From: an uncultured Burkholderiales bacterium
Lineage (GTDB): Bacteria > Pseudomonadota > Gammaproteobacteria > Burkholderiales > Burkholderiaceae_E
Assembly: GCA_903898725.1 (NCBI GenBank)
Contig: CAIUGQ010000282.1
Span: 1-6,865, forward strand
Direction: 5' to 3'
DNA length: 6,865 bases
The notes beneath the pieces are model-generated. The model had not been told where the DNA came from. It did not search any database and saw only the letters and a program-made list of their open reading frames with translations. Positions within the stretch are counted from its first letter, which is position 1; each line of letters begins with the position of its first letter. The position numbers and the translations under genes were made by a program. Below are positions 1 through 6,793 of the stretch, in pieces.

Positions 1-615
1 CGGCACGCCCGACTCCACCCAGCGCAGCAGTCGCCCGAGGTTGCCCTTCACGCCCGGGCCGTAGACCAGCGGCGGCCTGAGCACGCAGACCTCCAGCCGC
101 CCGGTCGCCGCGAGCTCGAAGAGCCGCGCCTCGGCCTCGAGCTTGGAACGGCCGTATGGATCGAGCGGCGCGGGCACGCTGTGGTCGTCGAACGGACGGC
201 CGGGCTCGGTCGCCTCGCCCAGCACCTTGACCGAGCTCGCGAACACCAGGCGTCGCACGCCCGCGCGCGCCGCAGCCTCCGCCAGCACCGTGGTCGCGTC
301 GACGTTCACGCGGCGGAACTCGCCGAGGGGATCGCCGTGCGACTCCTGCATCACGTGCACGCGCGCCGCCAGGTGCACGACCACGTCGACGCCGTCGAGC
401 GCCGCCGACCAGTCGGGCACGCCCTCGGGGGCGGCAGGCGCATGGATGCGCACGGCCGGCGGGAGGTCGGTGCACGGCCGCCGCACCGCCGCGCGGACCG
501 CATGACCGCGAGCCAGCGCCTCGTCGACCAGGGCGCGCCCGACGAACCCGGTGGCGCCGGTCACGAGCACCGTGCCCGCGGCGGCGTCTGACTGCGTCCG
601 CGCGTCGCGACTCAC
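1..615 (-). CDS. NAD-dependent epimerase/dehydratase (SSVK-type extended SDR, WbpV/WbiG-like), 3' end beyond window
   Basis: The first 205 residues of an extended short-chain dehydrogenase/reductase are visible; the C-terminal part lies off the left edge. A Rossmann nucleotide-binding motif TGATGFVG is at residues 19-26, HLAAR at 81-85, the strand-end SSVK at 127-130 and the catalytic YGRSK (Tyr154, Lys158) near 154-158, followed by LRPPLVYGPG at 179-188. The SSVK-x-x-GE pattern is typical of the O-antigen subgroup that includes Pseudomonas WbpV and Burkholderia WbiG, which act on UDP-4-keto-6-deoxy-HexNAc or as UDP-sugar 4-epimerases. A C4-reductase role making UDP-QuiNAc or UDP-FucNAc with the WbpM-like enzyme is inference; a plain UDP-sugar 4-epimerase is the alternative. 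I chose the GTG at 615 because it overlaps the upstream stop as GTGA. The GTG at 570 would give MLVTGATGFVG, the more usual N-terminus for the family, without 15 extra residues. Neither start has a clear Shine-Dalgarno. Confidence 0.88.
   Translation of the reverse strand, partial: MSRDARTQSDAAAGTVLVTGATGFVGRALVDEALARGHAVRAAVRRPCTDLPPAVRIHAPAAPEGVPDWSAALDGVDVVVHLAARVHVMQESHGDPLGEFRRVNVDATTVLAEAAARAGVRRLVFASSVKVLGEATEPGRPFDDHSVPAPLDPYGRSKLEAEARLFELAATGRLEVCVLRPPLVYGPGVKGNLGRLLRWVESGVP
612..615 (-). promoter_or_regulatory. GTGA stop/start overlap between glycosyltransferase and epimerase
   Basis: On the minus strand the TGG-TGA ending the glycosyltransferase contains GTG, in frame with the epimerase, so the two genes share the four bases GTGA. 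This arrangement usually indicates translational coupling by re-initiation. It depends on 615 rather than 570 being the true epimerase start. Confidence 0.55.
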
Positions 616-2198
616 CACAGGCGCCAGCCGTGGCGGGAGAAGAAGGTGGCCGCGCTGCGCACGAAGAGCCGGCGGTGCAGCCAGCCCTTGCGCGCGGCCG
701 AGCCGCCGTGATGGACGATCTGCACGTCGCGCGCCCAGAGCACGCGCGCGACCCGCCCGAGCCGCAGCGACAGGTCGAAGTCCTCGAAGTACAGGAAGTA
801 CGCGGGATCGAACCCGCCAATCGACTTCAGCACCGAGGCCCTGCACAGCATGAACGAGCCGCTGACGAGCCGGCCGGTGACATCGGTCGTCGGGCCGGCG
901 TCGGGCACGACGTCGTAGCCGGCCGCCAGCCGCTTGCCGAAGGGCAGCCCGAGCGCGCGCAGCCCGAGCACGGCGACGCTCGGATAGGTCTTGCACAGGT
1001 GCTGCGCCTGGCCGTCGGCGCCCGCGGTCCAGGCCGCGATCATGCCGACCGATGCATCGGCCGCCAGCCGTGCGATGCCGTTGCGCAGCGCGTCGGGCTC
1101 GAGCTCGGCGTCCGGGTTGAGGATCAGGTGCCACTCGGCGTCGCCGCGCTCGATCGCGAGGTTGTTGCCGTGCCCGTAGCCGACGTTGCCATGGCCGGAG
1201 ATCAGCTCCAGCCGGAACGGCAGGGCCTCGTCGGCGAGCTCGGCGATGCAGGCGGCGAGCGATGCGGAGTAGTCGTCCGGACCGTTGTCGACGATGTAGA
1301 CGCGCGCCTCGGTCGGCGCCAGCTCGCACACGGCCCGGGCCAGCTTGTGCAGGCAGGTCCGCAGCAGCTCGAGCTCGGAGCGGTAGACGACGATGCCGAC
1401 GCAGAGCGCGCCGGGCCGCAGCGGCGGGGCCTCGCGCTCGTCCGGGACGGAGTCGGCGCGAGCGGAGGCCGGCGCGACGGCCCTCGAGACCCGGCGCGCC
1501 GCGAGCGCCACGAGCAGGTCGAGCCGCCAGCGCAAGGCCTGCAGGCGGGACGGACTGCGCGACGGGCTGACGTTGCCGCCGTGGCGCCGGTAGCGCAGCA
1601 GCGGCTCGTCGACATAGGCGACGCGCCCGAGCGAGCCGCCGACCACGCCGAGCCACATGTCGTGCATCGGCGCCCGCGCCGGCACGGGCAGCGCCAGCGC
1701 GAGAACCTCGCGCCGCACGGCCATCGCGCAGCCGAGGAAGCGGCTGCGCACCAGCGTGCCGGCGAGGCTGCCGTCGAAGCCGCCGCGGGTCGCCATGAAC
1801 GAGTCGGCGATCCGCCGGCCCTCGCCGTCGATGAGGCTTGCGTCCGACACCGCGACCATCGTGCGCGGATCGGCGTCGAAGGCCGCGAGCAGCGCGTCGC
1901 GGCGGCGCGGCTCCCAGACGTCGTCCTGATCGGCCAGCAGCACCACCTCGCCGCGGACGAGCGACAGGGCCCGCGCGAAGCTCTCGCGCACGCCGAGGTT
2001 CGACGCGTTGCGAACGAGGCGCACCCGCGCGTCGCCGAGCGCCTGCAGCCGCGCCCAGGTGCCGTCGGTCGAGGCGTCGTCGACCACCACCAGCTCGTCG
2101 TCCGGCGCGAGCGCACCCAGCAGGCTCTCGAGCTGCGCGTCGAGGTGGCGCAGCCCGTTGTACGTGGCCATCGCGACCGACACCCGCGGAACGCTCAC
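612..2198 (-). CDS. Two-domain (tandem GT2-GT2) glycosyltransferase
   Basis: The predicted 528-residue cytoplasmic protein has two complete family-2 glycosyltransferase domains in one frame. Domain 1 (about residues 5-235) has SVAMATYNG at 7-15, VVVDDASTDGTW at 37-48, the DxD-type LADQDDVW at 88-95, MHDMW at 178-182 and YRRHGGNV at 203-210, a pattern seen in rhamnosyltransferase-like enzymes. Domain 2 (about 265-528) has VGIVVYRSE at 267-275, YIVDNG at 301-306, GHGNVGYGHGNN at 335-346, LNPDAE at 360-365, FLYFEDFDLSLR at 468-479 (likely catalytic Glu-Asp) and HHGGSAR-like residues at 496-502; this resembles WbbL-type rhamnosyltransferases. The linker (about 236-265) is rich in Ala, Arg and Pro. 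It probably adds two successive sugars to the lipid-linked O-unit; donors and linkages cannot be read from sequence. The start is GTG at 2198, overlapping the flippase stop; it places SVPRVSVAMATYNG at the N-terminus as expected for GT2. No frameshift or stop separates the domains. Confidence 0.9.
   Translation of the reverse strand: MSVPRVSVAMATYNGLRHLDAQLESLLGALAPDDELVVVDDASTDGTWARLQALGDARVRLVRNASNLGVRESFARALSLVRGEVVLLADQDDVWEPRRRDALLAAFDADPRTMVAVSDASLIDGEGRRIADSFMATRGGFDGSLAGTLVRSRFLGCAMAVRREVLALALPVPARAPMHDMWLGVVGGSLGRVAYVDEPLLRYRRHGGNVSPSRSPSRLQALRWRLDLLVALAARRVSRAVAPASARADSVPDEREAPPLRPGALCVGIVVYRSELELLRTCLHKLARAVCELAPTEARVYIVDNGPDDYSASLAACIAELADEALPFRLELISGHGNVGYGHGNNLAIERGDAEWHLILNPDAELEPDALRNGIARLAADASVGMIAAWTAGADGQAQHLCKTYPSVAVLGLRALGLPFGKRLAAGYDVVPDAGPTTDVTGRLVSGSFMLCRASVLKSIGGFDPAYFLYFEDFDLSLRLGRVARVLWARDVQIVHHGGSAARKGWLHRRLFVRSAATFFSRHGWRLW
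2195..2198 (-). promoter_or_regulatory. GTGA stop/start overlap between flippase and glycosyltransferase
   Basis: The flippase ends CGG-TGA, and the last G of CGG with TG of the stop forms the GTG start of the glycosyltransferase. The four-base GTGA overlap fixes the downstream start well, because the GT2 fold begins only a few residues later, and it implies translational coupling. Confidence 0.75.
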
Positions 2199-3670
2199 CG
2201 GGGCAGGCCGTCCGCCTTGCGCGCGGCGACCAGCCGCGGCACGTCGCCCCGCAGCCGAATCGCCGCCATGACCCAGGCGAGCGCGCCGATCGCCAGGCTG
2301 CCGGCGGCGGCCCAGGTCGGCGGCGCGAACGCCGCGCAGCCGAACGCGCCCAGCGTGAGCAGCCCGACGGCCAGCGCGACGCTGTCGCCGGCACGGTCGG
2401 CGGGCGAGACCTCGTCGGGGCGGGCCATCAGCCACAGCGCGGCGAGGTCGACGAGGATCCGTGCCGTCCAGGCGAGCGCCGCACCCACCACGCCCCAGAG
2501 CGAGGCCAGCATCCACATCGCGGCCACGTAGAACGGCAGCTCGATCATCTGCAGCAGCGCGGTCGCACGCGCGTTGCCGCGCGCCTGGATCGACGCGAAG
2601 GGCACGTGGGCGAGCCCGTTGGCCAGCACGCCGGCGCACAGGATCAGCATCGCGGTCGAGCCCTCGCGCGCGAACTCCGGGCCGACCCAGCGCTCGAGGA
2701 TCGGGTGCGCGAAGGTACCGAGCACCAGCGTCACCGGCTGCAGCGCGACGAACAGCACGCCGAGCGCGAGCCGCTCGAGCGGCCACGCGACCATCCGCTC
2801 CCCGGTGCTCGCGTGCAGCTCGGACAGGCGGGGGAACAGCACGCTCGCGAGCGAGACCGGCACGATCAGCAGGCGCGAGACGATCTCCTGCGGCGTCACG
2901 TACCAGGCCACCGCGCTCATCGAGCCGACCGCGCCGATCACGAACCGGTCGAGGTAGCCCATCAGCGGTCCGATGATGTTGGCGACGGTCATCCAGCCGC
3001 CGGTGCGCAGCAGCGGGCCGAGCCGCGCGCCCCTCGGCCGGGTGGCCGCCAGTGCGCCGGGCAGCATGCGGCCCACGCACCAGGCGTAGGCGAAGCAGCC
3101 GAGCCCGCGCAGGGCGCCGAGGGTCCAGGCCACCACCACCAGGTCGTTCCAGCCGGCCTGGACCACGAGCAGCGGCGCGAGCACGGTGGCCACGCCGGTG
3201 GCGAGCCGCACGATGTTGATCGGCACGAACGCGCCCCGGGCCTCCATGACGCCGCGCAGGCCGGAGGTGAGGAGCACGAACGGCATGGCCCAGGCCAGCG
3301 AGCGCAGCGCGCCGACGGCCTCGGCGGGCGAGCCCTCGAGCGCCAGCAGCGCCACGCCGTACGGGGCCGCGACCCACAGCACGACGCCCGCCACCATCCC
3401 CAGCGCGGCGAGCAGCGTCAGGCCGTCGCGCGCCACCGGCGCGATCTCCTCCTCGCGCCCGGACCCCATCGCGGCACTCAGCCGGTGCGTCAGCGCCCGA
3501 CCGAGGCCCATGTCGAACAGGCCGAAGTAGTTGATGACGGCCCACAGCAGCGTCAGCAGGCCGAATCGCGGCGCCCCGAGCGCATGGATCAGCTGCGGGA
3601 TGCAGGCCACCGCCACGAAGAGCGGCAGCCCGAACCCGGCGAGGTTCCAGAGCGCGTTGCGAGCGATCAT
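2195..3670 (-). CDS. wzx: Wzx-type O-unit flippase (polysaccharide transporter, MOP superfamily)
   Basis: This 491-residue, strongly hydrophobic inner-membrane protein has about 12-14 predicted membrane segments by eye, the usual size and layout of Wzx/PST lipid-linked oligosaccharide flippases. The N-terminus MIARNALWNLAGFGLPL is typical. The conserved GLFDMGLGRALTHRL follows at 50-64, with an acidic/basic cytoplasmic loop (GREEEIAPVARDG) at 71-83, a second conserved half starting GGWMTVANIIGPLMGYLDRF at 224-243, and VGPEFAREG at 329-337. It would move undecaprenyl-diphosphate-linked O-units from cytoplasm to periplasm for polymerisation. It is the first gene of the minus-strand operon, with ATG at 3670; no strong Shine-Dalgarno precedes it, although a GGCGGACGG stretch lies upstream. 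Wzx sequences diverge widely, so the family call is firm but the sugar specificity is unknown. A teichuronic/exopolysaccharide flippase of the same superfamily is the alternative. Confidence 0.9.
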   Translation of the reverse strand: MIARNALWNLAGFGLPLFVAVACIPQLIHALGAPRFGLLTLLWAVINYFGLFDMGLGRALTHRLSAAMGSGREEEIAPVARDGLTLLAALGMVAGVVLWVAAPYGVALLALEGSPAEAVGALRSLAWAMPFVLLTSGLRGVMEARGAFVPINIVRLATGVATVLAPLLVVQAGWNDLVVVAWTLGALRGLGCFAYAWCVGRMLPGALAATRPRGARLGPLLRTGGWMTVANIIGPLMGYLDRFVIGAVGSMSAVAWYVTPQEIVSRLLIVPVSLASVLFPRLSELHASTGERMVAWPLERLALGVLFVALQPVTLVLGTFAHPILERWVGPEFAREGSTAMLILCAGVLANGLAHVPFASIQARGNARATALLQMIELPFYVAAMWMLASLWGVVGAALAWTARILVDLAALWLMARPDEVSPADRAGDSVALAVGLLTLGAFGCAAFAPPTWAAAGSLAIGALAWVMAAIRLRGDVPRLVAARKADGLPR

Positions 3671-3786
3671 CGCCGAAGCATACCGTCCGCCGCGAACCGG
3701 GCGCCGGGCGTGCCGCCATCCGAAACACTGGTGTCATATCATCCGCCTTCCCGGGCGCTCCGCCCGCCCCGTGCGGACGCACCTCC
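3671..3786. promoter_or_regulatory. Divergent intergenic region, probable promoters for both operons
   Basis: This 116-bp gap separates the minus-strand flippase operon from the plus-strand transferase, so both promoters should lie in or near it. Most of it is very GC-rich, but 3723-3742 is an isolated AT-rich patch. It contains TATCAT at 3737-3742 on the plus strand (five of six matches to a sigma-70 -10 box) and a small inverted repeat, ACAC-TG-GTGT at 3725-3734 by sequence pattern. No convincing -35 box sits 16-18 bp upstream. If TATCAT is used, the transcript would start near 3749 and leave a leader of roughly 38 nt before the ATG at 3787. On the minus strand no good -10/-35 pair stands out. 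Confidence 0.4.
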
Positions 3787-4788
3787 ATGCCCTCGTCGGA
3801 CATCGCCGGCCCGGCACTGGCCGCGGCCTCGATCGCCGCCCTCGTCGCCGCGACGGTGCTCGCGGCGCTGCTCGCCAGCGGCCTCGCGCACCGGATGCTC
3901 GACCGGCCCAACGAGCGCTCGATGCACGTGACCCCGACGCCGCGGATCGGCGGGCTCGGCGTGCTCGCCGGCCTCGTCGTCGCGATCGCCGCCACCCGCG
4001 GCGCCCTGCCCTGGGCCGCGTGGGCGGCGCTCGCGACCATCGCGGCGGTCTCGGCCATCGACGACCTGCGCGGCCTCGGCGCCGGCACGCGGCTCGCCCT
4101 GCACCTGACGGCGGCGACGACGGTGGCGGTCGCGACACTCGGCGGGCATGGCGCGCTCGCCGTGGCCGTGGCCGCGCTCGCGATCGCCTGGCTCGTGAAC
4201 CTCTACAACTTCATGGACGGCTCGGACGCGCTCGCCGGCACCATGGGCGTCGTCGGCTTCGGGGCCTGCGCGGTCGCGGCCGCGACCCGGGGCGACGCGC
4301 AGCTCGCGGTCGCCGCGGCCGCCGTCGCCGGGGCCTGCGCCGGCTTCCTCGTCTTCAACCTGCCGCCCGCGCGCATCTTCATGGGCGACGCCGGATCGAC
4401 CTCGCTCGGACTGCTGACGGGGGCGATCGGGGCGATCGGCGTCGAGCGCGGCCTGTGGTCGCCGTGGCTGCCGCTGACGCTGTTCATGCCCTTCGCGTTC
4501 GACGCGACCGCCACGCTGCTCGACCGGGCGCGGCGCGGCTGCAGGGTCTGGGAGGCGCATCGCGAGCATGCATACCAGCGCCTGAACCTGTCGGGCTTCG
4601 GTCATCGGCGCACCGCGCTCGTCTATGGCGGCCTGATGCTCGCGAACGCGGCGCTGGCCCTGGCCGGACAGCACGCTCGCCTCGAGGGCACCGCATTCGG
4701 CGGGTCGCTGCTCGTCCACGCCGTGCTGTGGGGGTGGGTGCAGCAGGCCTGGCGACGCCGGGGCGGCCCCGCCGGCGCAGGACGCTGA
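3787..4788 (+). CDS. wbpL: WbpL/WecA-family undecaprenyl-phosphate HexNAc-1-phosphate transferase
   Basis: This 333-residue integral membrane protein of the MraY/WecA/WbpL (PNPT) superfamily transfers a sugar 1-phosphate from a UDP-sugar to undecaprenyl phosphate, the first committed step of O-unit assembly. After a first membrane helix (about 8-33) comes DRPNERSMHVTPTPRIGG at 39-56. The Mg-binding Asp pair AIDDL is at 90-94, NLYNFMDGSD at 138-147 carries the catalytic-region Asn and Asp, IFMGDAGS is at 197-204, and the cytoplasmic HREHAYQRL at 258-266 is the His-rich loop found in WbpL-type enzymes. About ten or eleven membrane helices fit the hydrophobic pattern. Placement directly before a WbpM homologue matches the wbpL-wbpM and wbiH-wbiI pairs and favours a QuiNAc/FucNAc-1-P substrate over GlcNAc-1-P; that is inference. 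The ATG at 3787 has no Shine-Dalgarno; the preceding bases are ACCTCC. Confidence 0.9.
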   Translation: MPSSDIAGPALAAASIAALVAATVLAALLASGLAHRMLDRPNERSMHVTPTPRIGGLGVLAGLVVAIAATRGALPWAAWAALATIAAVSAIDDLRGLGAGTRLALHLTAATTVAVATLGGHGALAVAVAALAIAWLVNLYNFMDGSDALAGTMGVVGFGACAVAAATRGDAQLAVAAAAVAGACAGFLVFNLPPARIFMGDAGSTSLGLLTGAIGAIGVERGLWSPWLPLTLFMPFAFDATATLLDRARRGCRVWEAHREHAYQRLNLSGFGHRRTALVYGGLMLANAALALAGQHARLEGTAFGGSLLVHAVLWGWVQQAWRRRGGPAGAGR

Positions 4789-4859
4789 CAGGCCGACGGC
4801 CGTCCCGTCACCGCGCCGCGGGCGCGACCCCCCGGAGCGGCGTGCCATACTTCGTGACC
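4789..4859 (+). other. Intergenic gap with small GC hairpins
   Basis: This 71-bp gap between the transferase stop and the dehydratase ATG contains a perfect 10-bp palindrome, GACGGCCGTC, at 4795-4804. It also has a possible stem-loop with 6-bp arms CGCGCC (4812-4817) and GGCGCG (4821-4826) around a 3-nt loop. No T-run follows, so neither is an intrinsic terminator, and such hairpins are expected by chance at this GC content. GGAG at 4834-4837 could be a ribosome binding site, but it is about 22 nt from ATG 4860. It lies only 4 nt from an in-frame GTG at 4842 and 16 nt from another at 4854. Confidence 0.35.
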
Positions 4860-6785
4860 ATGCAGGACCGCCACGACGAGCCCTCCCCCGCCGCATCGGC
4901 GCCCGGTGCCGACGACCCGGGGCCGCGCTCGCGCCTGCACCCCCTGGACTGGCGGTCGGTGGGCGTGCTCGCCTACGACATCCTGCTCACCGTCATCGCC
5001 TGGTTCCTGGCGTATGGCCTGCGCTTCGGCTTCGACGGCATCGACGTGCTCTACGAGCGGATGATGCCGCTCGCCGCCTGGGCGCTGCCCGCCCAGGCCG
5101 CGGTGTTCTGGGTCACCGGGGTCTATCGCGGCCTGTGGCGCTACGCCAGCCTCCAGGACCTGCGGCGGATCGTGACCGCGGCGGTGCTGGCCACCGCGCT
5201 GGTGCCGGTCGTGCACCTGATGCTGCGCCTCGACGCGGTGCTGCCGCGCTCCTCGCTGCTGCTGATGCCGCTGGTGATGGTCGCGCTGATGGCCGGCAGC
5301 CGCTTCGGCTACCGGATGCTGCGCGAGCACCGCCTGGCGCGCGTCACCCAGCGCCACGGCGACCCGGTCATCGTGATCGGCGCCGGCGATGCCGGTGTCA
5401 CGCTGCTGCGCGAGCTCTCGCGCAGCGCCCGCTGGCGCGCGGTGGCCCTGCTCGACGACGACCCCGCCAAGCGCGGCCGCGTCGTGCACGGCGTGCGCGT
5501 GGCCGGCGGCATCCACGACTACGCGAGCGTGGCGCAGCGGCTCGGCGTCGGCACCGCGATCATCGCGATGCCCACCGTGCCGAGCAGCCTGCGGCGCCAG
5601 ATCGTGCAGCGCTGCATCGCCTCGGGCGCGCAGGTGCTGACGGTGCCCTCGTTCGAGGAGATGATGACCGGCCAGGTCAGCGTCGACTGGCTGCGGCGCA
5701 TCGAGCTCGAGGACCTGCTCGGGCGCGAACCGGTCAAGCTCGACGCCGACCAGCTGCGCCAGCGGCTCACCGGCAAGACGGTGCTGGTCACCGGCGCCGG
5801 CGGCTCGATCGGCTCCGAGCTGTGCCGCCAGATCGCCCGCTTCCACCCGGCGCTGCTCGTGCTGTTCGACGTCAGCGAATACGCCCTCTACACGCTCGCC
5901 GAGGAGTTCGCCAACCTCTCGCCCGACACCGTCGTGCTGCAGCGGGTCGGCGACGTGAAGTCGGCGGCCCGGCTCGCCGCCGTGCTCGACGAGAACTCGC
6001 CCGACGTGATCTTCCATGCGGCCGCCTACAAGCACGTGCCGATGATGGAAGAGGGCAACGCCTGGGAGGCGATCCGCAACAACACGCTCGGCACGCTGCG
6101 CGTCGCCGAGGCGGCCATCGCGCACGACGTCGCCGAGGTGGTGCTGATCTCCACCGACAAGGCGGTCAACCCGACCAACGTGATGGGCGCCTCCAAGCGG
6201 CTGGCCGAGATGGTCTGCCAGTCGCTGCACGCGCGCGGCCCGACCCGCTTCGAGGTGGTCCGCTTCGGCAACGTGCTCGGCAGCAACGGCAGCGTGATCC
6301 CGAAGTTCGCCGAGCAGATCGCCCGCGGCGGCCCGGTCACCGTCACCCACCCGGACATCATCCGCTACTTCATGTCGATCCCCGAGGCCGCGCAGCTCGT
6401 GCTGCAGGCGGCCGGCATGGGCCGCGGCGGCGAGATCTTCGTGCTCGACATGGGCGAGCCGGTGAAGATCGTCGACCTCGCCCGCGACATGATCCGGCTG
6501 GCCGGATTCACCGACGAGCAGATCCACATCGAATTCACCGGTCTGCGGCCCGGCGAGAAGCTTTACGAGGAGCTGCTCGCCGACGGCGAGAACTCGCGGC
6601 CGACGCACCACCACAAGGTCAAGGTCGCGCGGGCGGCCGAGGTGTCGGCCGAATGGCTCGACACGTTCCGCGCCTGGCTCGAGCAGCCGCGCGAGCTCGC
6701 CGACGACGAGGTCCGCCGCGACCTCAAGCGCTGGCTGCCCGAGTATGTCGGTCCCGCCCGTGCGGAGCTGCGCCGCGTAGGCTGA
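4860..6785 (+). CDS. wbpM: WbpM-family membrane-bound UDP-GlcNAc 4,6-dehydratase
   Basis: This 641-residue protein has the length and architecture of WbpM/WbiI/CapD-type enzymes. After a Pro/Ala/Asp-rich cytoplasmic lead (1-30) come four membrane helices (about 33-54, 68-88, 103-124, 130-148). A first Rossmann domain with VIGAGDAG at 172-179 follows, then the catalytic SDR domain with TGAGGSIG at 311-318, HAAAYKHVPMMEE at 386-398, STDKAVNPTNVMGASKR at 431-447 and GLRPGEKLYEELL at 561-573. The usual catalytic Tyr of YxxxK is Met442 (MxxxK, Lys446), the Ser-Met-Lys arrangement described for the WbpM group, so this is not a defect. The family converts UDP-GlcNAc to UDP-2-acetamido-2,6-dideoxy-xylo-4-hexulose, precursor of QuiNAc and FucNAc. 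It probably feeds the WbpL-like enzyme upstream. The start is ATG 4860; in-frame GTGs at 4854 and 4842 are alternatives, the latter with GGAG just upstream. Confidence 0.93.
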   Translation: MQDRHDEPSPAASAPGADDPGPRSRLHPLDWRSVGVLAYDILLTVIAWFLAYGLRFGFDGIDVLYERMMPLAAWALPAQAAVFWVTGVYRGLWRYASLQDLRRIVTAAVLATALVPVVHLMLRLDAVLPRSSLLLMPLVMVALMAGSRFGYRMLREHRLARVTQRHGDPVIVIGAGDAGVTLLRELSRSARWRAVALLDDDPAKRGRVVHGVRVAGGIHDYASVAQRLGVGTAIIAMPTVPSSLRRQIVQRCIASGAQVLTVPSFEEMMTGQVSVDWLRRIELEDLLGREPVKLDADQLRQRLTGKTVLVTGAGGSIGSELCRQIARFHPALLVLFDVSEYALYTLAEEFANLSPDTVVLQRVGDVKSAARLAAVLDENSPDVIFHAAAYKHVPMMEEGNAWEAIRNNTLGTLRVAEAAIAHDVAEVVLISTDKAVNPTNVMGASKRLAEMVCQSLHARGPTRFEVVRFGNVLGSNGSVIPKFAEQIARGGPVTVTHPDIIRYFMSIPEAAQLVLQAAGMGRGGEIFVLDMGEPVKIVDLARDMIRLAGFTDEQIHIEFTGLRPGEKLYEELLADGENSRPTHHHKVKVARAAEVSAEWLDTFRAWLEQPRELADDEVRRDLKRWLPEYVGPARAELRRVG

Positions 6786-6787
6786 GG
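6784..6787 (+). promoter_or_regulatory. Shine-Dalgarno of apaH overlapping the wbpM stop
   Basis: GAGG begins inside the TGA stop of the dehydratase and lies 6 nt before the apaH ATG at 6794. It is the clearest ribosome binding site in the window, supports the start chosen for apaH, and suggests that apaH is translated from a transcript shared with the dehydratase. Confidence 0.6.
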
Positions 6788-6793
6788 CAGACG

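Noticed and set aside
431..447. Loss of the catalytic Tyr in the WbpM homologue (residue positions given here, Met442 in place of Tyr)
   Set aside because: The Ser-Met-Lys triad is a known property of the large membrane-bound WbpM subgroup, so it is expected rather than a broken active site.
630..2531. Long plus-strand open frame (633 codons) opposite the glycosyltransferase and flippase
   Set aside because: Its translation is a low-complexity run of Arg, Ala, Gly, Gln and His with no recognisable domain, while the opposite strand encodes clear GT2 motifs. Long antisense open frames are expected at this GC content.
3781..3786. GGAGGT on the minus strand, a perfect Shine-Dalgarno match
   Set aside because: No start codon with a sensible reading frame follows at suitable spacing, and the flippase ATG is more than 100 nt away.
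2199..4088. Upstream extension of the glycosyltransferase frame to give 1158 residues
   Set aside because: The extra part is an out-of-frame reading of the flippase gene and of the intergenic region. The GTG at 2198 gives a normal GT2 N-terminus and a GTGA overlap.
4795..4826. Palindrome and stem-loop as a transcription terminator between wbpL and wbpM
   Set aside because: No T-run follows, the stems are short, and the two genes are functionally linked and co-directional. Hairpins of this size are common by chance in such GC-rich sequence.
3531..4859. Apparent N-terminal extension of WbpM by about 440 codons in the same open frame
   Set aside because: The extension runs antisense through the start of the flippase and out of frame through the WbpL-like gene, and is Arg/Ala-rich. 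WbpM family proteins begin shortly before the first membrane helix, matching ATG 4860 and a normal length of 641.
4623..6614. Long minus-strand open frame (663 codons) opposite wbpM
   Set aside because: The translation is rich in His, Gln, Arg, Gly and Ala, without a domain, and it lies opposite an excellent WbpM coding sequence; it is a codon-bias shadow.
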